Source of the DNA: JBBRMY01 sp038230595
Lineage (GTDB): Bacteria > Bacteroidota > Ignavibacteria > Tepidaquicellales > Tepidaquicellaceae
Length of the DNA stretch: 25,557 bases
Assembly: GCA_038230595.1 (NCBI GenBank)
Contig: JBBRMY010000021.1
Span: 1-25,557 of the forward strand
Reading direction: 5' to 3'
Made by a program: the position numbers and the translations under genes. The notes below the pieces were generated by a model. That model worked only from the letters and a program-made list of their open reading frames with translations, did no database searches and was not told where the DNA came from. Positions 22,929 through 25,557 of the stretch are shown here, in pieces (position 1 is the first letter of the stretch; every line of letters starts with the position of its first letter).

Positions 22929-25430
22929 TTGAAAAGAACTAAAGTTATAGGATCGCTTATATTGCTGATCTTATCAGGTGCATTTTACAGTGCATGTAAT
23001 TATTCCACTCACCGAACAATTTCCAGAAATATTTCAGATACATCTTTTGAGGTAGAGCCTGATCCGGATTATAATGTTTCTCTTGACCCTACATATCAGG
23101 ACTTTGTGAGCTTCATGTTTATGGGGAACAGATCTGAAAATTTTGCCACCTACTTTAATAGTTATTATTTAGCCTCTGAAGATTTCAATGATGCCCTGAG
23201 CATTTACAGGACTACAACTATTGCTACCTACAATAAAAGACTGGATTCGCTTAATATCACTCCTGTTCTGTCAAAAGATCTGAGTGATAAATTTGATAAA
23301 GTTATTCAAAGAGCTTCAAAAGTAATACAGCTGCATAAGAATTCAAAATTTCTTGATGATGCTGTTCTGCTTGTAGGTAAAACTTATTATTTCCTTGCAG
23401 ATTACATAAAAGCTGAAAGACAGCTGAATGAATTCCTTTCAAATCTTCAATCAAGCCGCCTGTATGACGAAGCAATTCTTTATCTGGGTATGACAAAGCT
23501 TAAGCTTGGCAAGATCGATGAGGGTGAAAAAATTTTAAAGAATATTCTGGTTTCAGCAAAAGATAAAGAGATAAGATCCGAAGCAGCGCAGCAGCTTGGT
23601 ATAAATGAATACTCAAAGAAAAATTATAATCAGGCAATTGGTTATTTCAGATCCTCCATAGAAGTCTCAAATAACAAGGAAAGCAAAGCAATAAAGCAAT
23701 TCATACTTGCAAAAATGTATTCCATAATTGATCCGGTTAAAGCTGCAGTGGAATTTTCAAATGTAGATAATTACACTTCTGACTATGACCAGACTTTTTA
23801 TGCCCGACTTAATAATGCAAAAGGACTTAACTATCTTAAGAGGTATCCTGAAAGTTTAGACGAGCTTGCAAGCCTTAGAAAAAAATACAGAGAATCTCCG
23901 GATTACAGGCAGCTTGTAGACCTTGAAGTAGCTAATACTTATTTTTATCAGGGTAAATTCTCTGATGCTATTCATGCATATTATGATGTTATAATTGATT
24001 ACCCGGGAAGTATTGCTTCGGCAGATGCTTATTATTATCTGGGTAAATATTATGAACAGGATAAAAATAATTATCTGAGCGCTGCAATTTTTTATAAAAA
24101 AGCTACTACAGAGAATGGACAGGGAGATTTTAATGATGAAGCTTTAAAGAAAGCAGAATCATTTGAACGTTATTATGCACTTCTTGCAACAATAAATGAC
24201 AAGCAGAAAATTGAAATTCCTGCAGAGGATGTTAATCTGGAAAGATACAGAACAAAAAGAAATAAAGAGAAGGGAATTGATACTAAAACTAACAAAACAG
24301 ATCCTAATTTAGGAGATCCAAAAGAAAGAGGGGGCAAAGGCTCCGGTATTAGCAGCAAAGAATTTTCCTTTCTGAGAGACAGCATTATTAATAAGCTTCC
24401 TCCCGGTTCTGAAAATCTTTTTAAGATCGATTCGAACAACAACAACAATTTTATTCCAAAAGATACAATAAATAAAAATTTCAGACCGACAGAGTTTGAT
24501 CAGCTAAACAAAACTGATACTACACAACTAGATCCAAAACTATTAAAAAATGACACTTCAAAAATTAATATTCCTATAAAAGTTGATTCTGCAAAAACAT
24601 TATACGATAAGCGTTATAATGCATATTATGAACTTGCTGAGCTTTTCCTTTATGACCTTAAGCAAGTAGACTCAGCCGAATATTATCTGAATACTATTAT
24701 TGAAAGATATAATGAGCCTGAAAGAAATTCAAAAGCAATGTATGCTCTTGCAACCATTTATTTAAATAATAATGAGTCCGGAAAGGCAAATGAGCTTTTT
24801 CAAAAAATAATTCAGACTTATCCGAATACAGTTTTTGCAAATGAATCAAGAAAGTCATTAGGATTTAAGACTCAGGAAGTAGAAGAGGAAACAGTTAAAG
24901 AGCTTTACAAAGCAGCTGAAAAGTCATTTTTAGATGGAAGAAACGATGAAGCTTTAATGTTATTAACTGATCTAAATTCAAAATACCCTGAAAGCGCAAT
25001 TAGTCCAAAAATATTATATACAAAGGGATGGATCTATGAGAACAATCTCAAGAACAGGGATAGCGCAATTGTAATGTACAGGCTGCTAAAGCAGAAATAT
25101 CCATCGTCAGAATTTACATTAGTAGTAAATCCAAAGCTTGACCAGATACCTGTAAATAAGATTCAATCTGATTCAACTATGAAGCTGCCATTGGATACAG
25201 CGATCAAGAATTTAAAAACTCAGGTTCAATCGGATACATCCGTTGTTGTAACTGATTCCCTTGGTAATGTTATTAATAGAACGAGCAATCCTCCTGAGGA
25301 AACAAAGCCGTTAATAAAAGAAGAACAAAAAGATAAATCTGACGATGGTGATAGTAAAAAGGAAACAACTCCATTGCAGATCAATAATGAGACCGATACA
25401 AAAAAAGATCCTGTAGAAACTCCTAAGTAA
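22929..25430 (+). CDS. TPR-repeat lipoprotein, SprE/PorW-like
   Basis: This 833-residue exported protein consists mostly of tetratricopeptide repeats. The start is TTG at 22929: an in-frame stop at 22911 and no ATG or GTG between leave it as the only start that gives the signal peptide (MKRTKVIGSLILLILSGAF). A cysteine follows at C23 (YSAC). This looks like a lipobox, though Tyr at -3 is unusual. TPR-like helices fill about 95-420 (for example FLDDAVLLVGKTYYFLADYI) and 560-750 (AYYELAELFLYDLK, ALATIYLNNNESGKANELFQ). They are separated by a Lys/Asn/Asp-rich linker (about 435-555), and the tail is polar. The N-terminal region resembles SprE/PorW, lipoproteins of the type IX secretion and gliding machinery. 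The match is by eye and distant, so a general TPR scaffold or BamD/YbgF-like role remains possible. Confidence 0.85.
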   Translation: MKRTKVIGSLILLILSGAFYSACNYSTHRTISRNISDTSFEVEPDPDYNVSLDPTYQDFVSFMFMGNRSENFATYFNSYYLASEDFNDALSIYRTTTIATYNKRLDSLNITPVLSKDLSDKFDKVIQRASKVIQLHKNSKFLDDAVLLVGKTYYFLADYIKAERQLNEFLSNLQSSRLYDEAILYLGMTKLKLGKIDEGEKILKNILVSAKDKEIRSEAAQQLGINEYSKKNYNQAIGYFRSSIEVSNNKESKAIKQFILAKMYSIIDPVKAAVEFSNVDNYTSDYDQTFYARLNNAKGLNYLKRYPESLDELASLRKKYRESPDYRQLVDLEVANTYFYQGKFSDAIHAYYDVIIDYPGSIASADAYYYLGKYYEQDKNNYLSAAIFYKKATTENGQGDFNDEALKKAESFERYYALLATINDKQKIEIPAEDVNLERYRTKRNKEKGIDTKTNKTDPNLGDPKERGGKGSGISSKEFSFLRDSIINKLPPGSENLFKIDSNNNNNFIPKDTINKNFRPTEFDQLNKTDTTQLDPKLLKNDTSKINIPIKVDSAKTLYDKRYNAYYELAELFLYDLKQVDSAEYYLNTIIERYNEPERNSKAMYALATIYLNNNESGKANELFQKIIQTYPNTVFANESRKSLGFKTQEVEEETVKELYKAAEKSFLDGRNDEALMLLTDLNSKYPESAISPKILYTKGWIYENNLKNRDSAIVMYRLLKQKYPSSEFTLVVNPKLDQIPVNKIQSDSTMKLPLDTAIKNLKTQVQSDTSVVVTDSLGNVINRTSNPPEETKPLIKEEQKDKSDDGDSKKETTPLQINNETDTKKDPVETPK

Positions 25431-25455
25431 ACTTTTTCATTAATAATTTTTAATC

Positions 25456-25500
25456 CAAAAAGCCATTTACTAATTTCAGCAAATGGCTTTTTGATTTTAT
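25456..25500 (+). terminator. Terminator after the TPR lipoprotein gene, possibly bidirectional
   Basis: A perfect 13-bp stem pairs 25456-25468 with 25481-25493 around a 12-base loop. Its 3' arm contains TTTTT and is followed by an AT-rich stretch. It lies 25 bases after the TPR gene stop. Its A-rich left arm would give a T run on the minus strand, fitting a convergent gene entering from the right edge. Confidence 0.85.
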
Positions 25501-25506
25501 ACTTAG

Positions 25507-25557
25507 TTATTCTTGATTTGTAATCTCTGATGGGATTAGATACTTCTCAAAAAGATG
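25507..25557 (-). CDS. Possible C-terminal tail of a minus-strand gene, truncated by the right edge
   Basis: On the minus strand an open frame enters from the window edge and encodes HLFEKYLIPSEITNQE, then a TAA at 25507-25509. The stop lies 14 bases before the terminator stem, an arrangement like that of the other genes here. Sixteen residues are too few to identify a family and could be chance. Confidence 0.3.
   Translation of the reverse strand, partial: HLFEKYLIPSEITNQE

Noticed and set aside
1..25557. CRISPR arrays, insertion sequences, prophage, toxin-antitoxin or defence systems, tRNA or rRNA genes
   Set aside because: No repeat-spacer pattern, transposase, integrase, paired toxin-antitoxin genes or RNA gene signatures were seen on either strand; the content is core metabolic and housekeeping.

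Overview
The window looks like ordinary chromosomal core sequence from an AT-rich Gram-negative bacterium of the Bacteroidota/Chlorobiota (FCB) group, perhaps Ignavibacteria or a relative. The pointers are LPS genes (kdtA, kdsC, a heptosyltransferase-like GT9), the two-domain GlmU-like sugar nucleotidyltransferase typical of Bacteroidota, a Bacteroidota-type secreted subtilisin, and a TPR lipoprotein resembling SprE/PorW of the type IX secretion and gliding apparatus. Shine-Dalgarno sequences are weak or absent before many genes, and TTG and GTG starts occur. I placed the organism from gene content only; no rRNA or tRNA gene is present.

Layout. 1-524: the 3' end of a GT9 glycosyltransferase cut by the left edge. 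538-1911: a POT-family peptide transporter, ending in a strong hairpin terminator shared with a convergent secreted hypothetical protein (1981-2460). 2616-8002, plus strand: PRPP synthase, a 2-oxo acid dehydrogenase E2 subunit, a secreted S8 protease and UDP-GlcNAc 2-epimerase. 8023-13504, minus strand: two transcription units separated by a GAAA-loop terminator. The first is rplM-rpsI-rpsB-tsf (ribosomal proteins and EF-Ts); the second is pyrH-frr-kdtA (UMP kinase, ribosome recycling, Kdo transfer to lipid A). 13635-18753, minus strand: a two-helix membrane protein, a YdeI/DUF1801 protein, an SRAP (YedK/HMCES) abasic-site protein, then the compact block speB-nth-kdsC-glmU-like. 18855-22651, minus strand: lon and dnaX, overlapping as TAATG. 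22929-25430, plus strand: the large TPR lipoprotein, ending in a hairpin terminator, followed by the possible tail of a minus-strand gene.

The genes supply translation (S2, S9, L13, EF-Ts, RRF), nucleotide precursors (Prs, PyrH), the outer envelope (GT9, WecB, KdtA, KdsC, GlmU-like) and DNA maintenance and proteostasis (DnaX, Nth, SRAP, Lon). I found no CRISPR array, insertion sequence, prophage or recognisable defence system, and no gene-free stretch longer than 300 bases.

The points most worth a second look are: a 243-nt rpsB leader that can fold into a three-way junction with a pseudoknot next to the ribosome binding site; an endonuclease III gene with a one-base frameshift and a His in place of one Fe-S ligand Cys; an A8 slippery tract in correct -1 phase near the end of a short dnaX; a terminator-like hairpin directly before the S8 protease start; and the divergent SprE/PorW-like lipoprotein.
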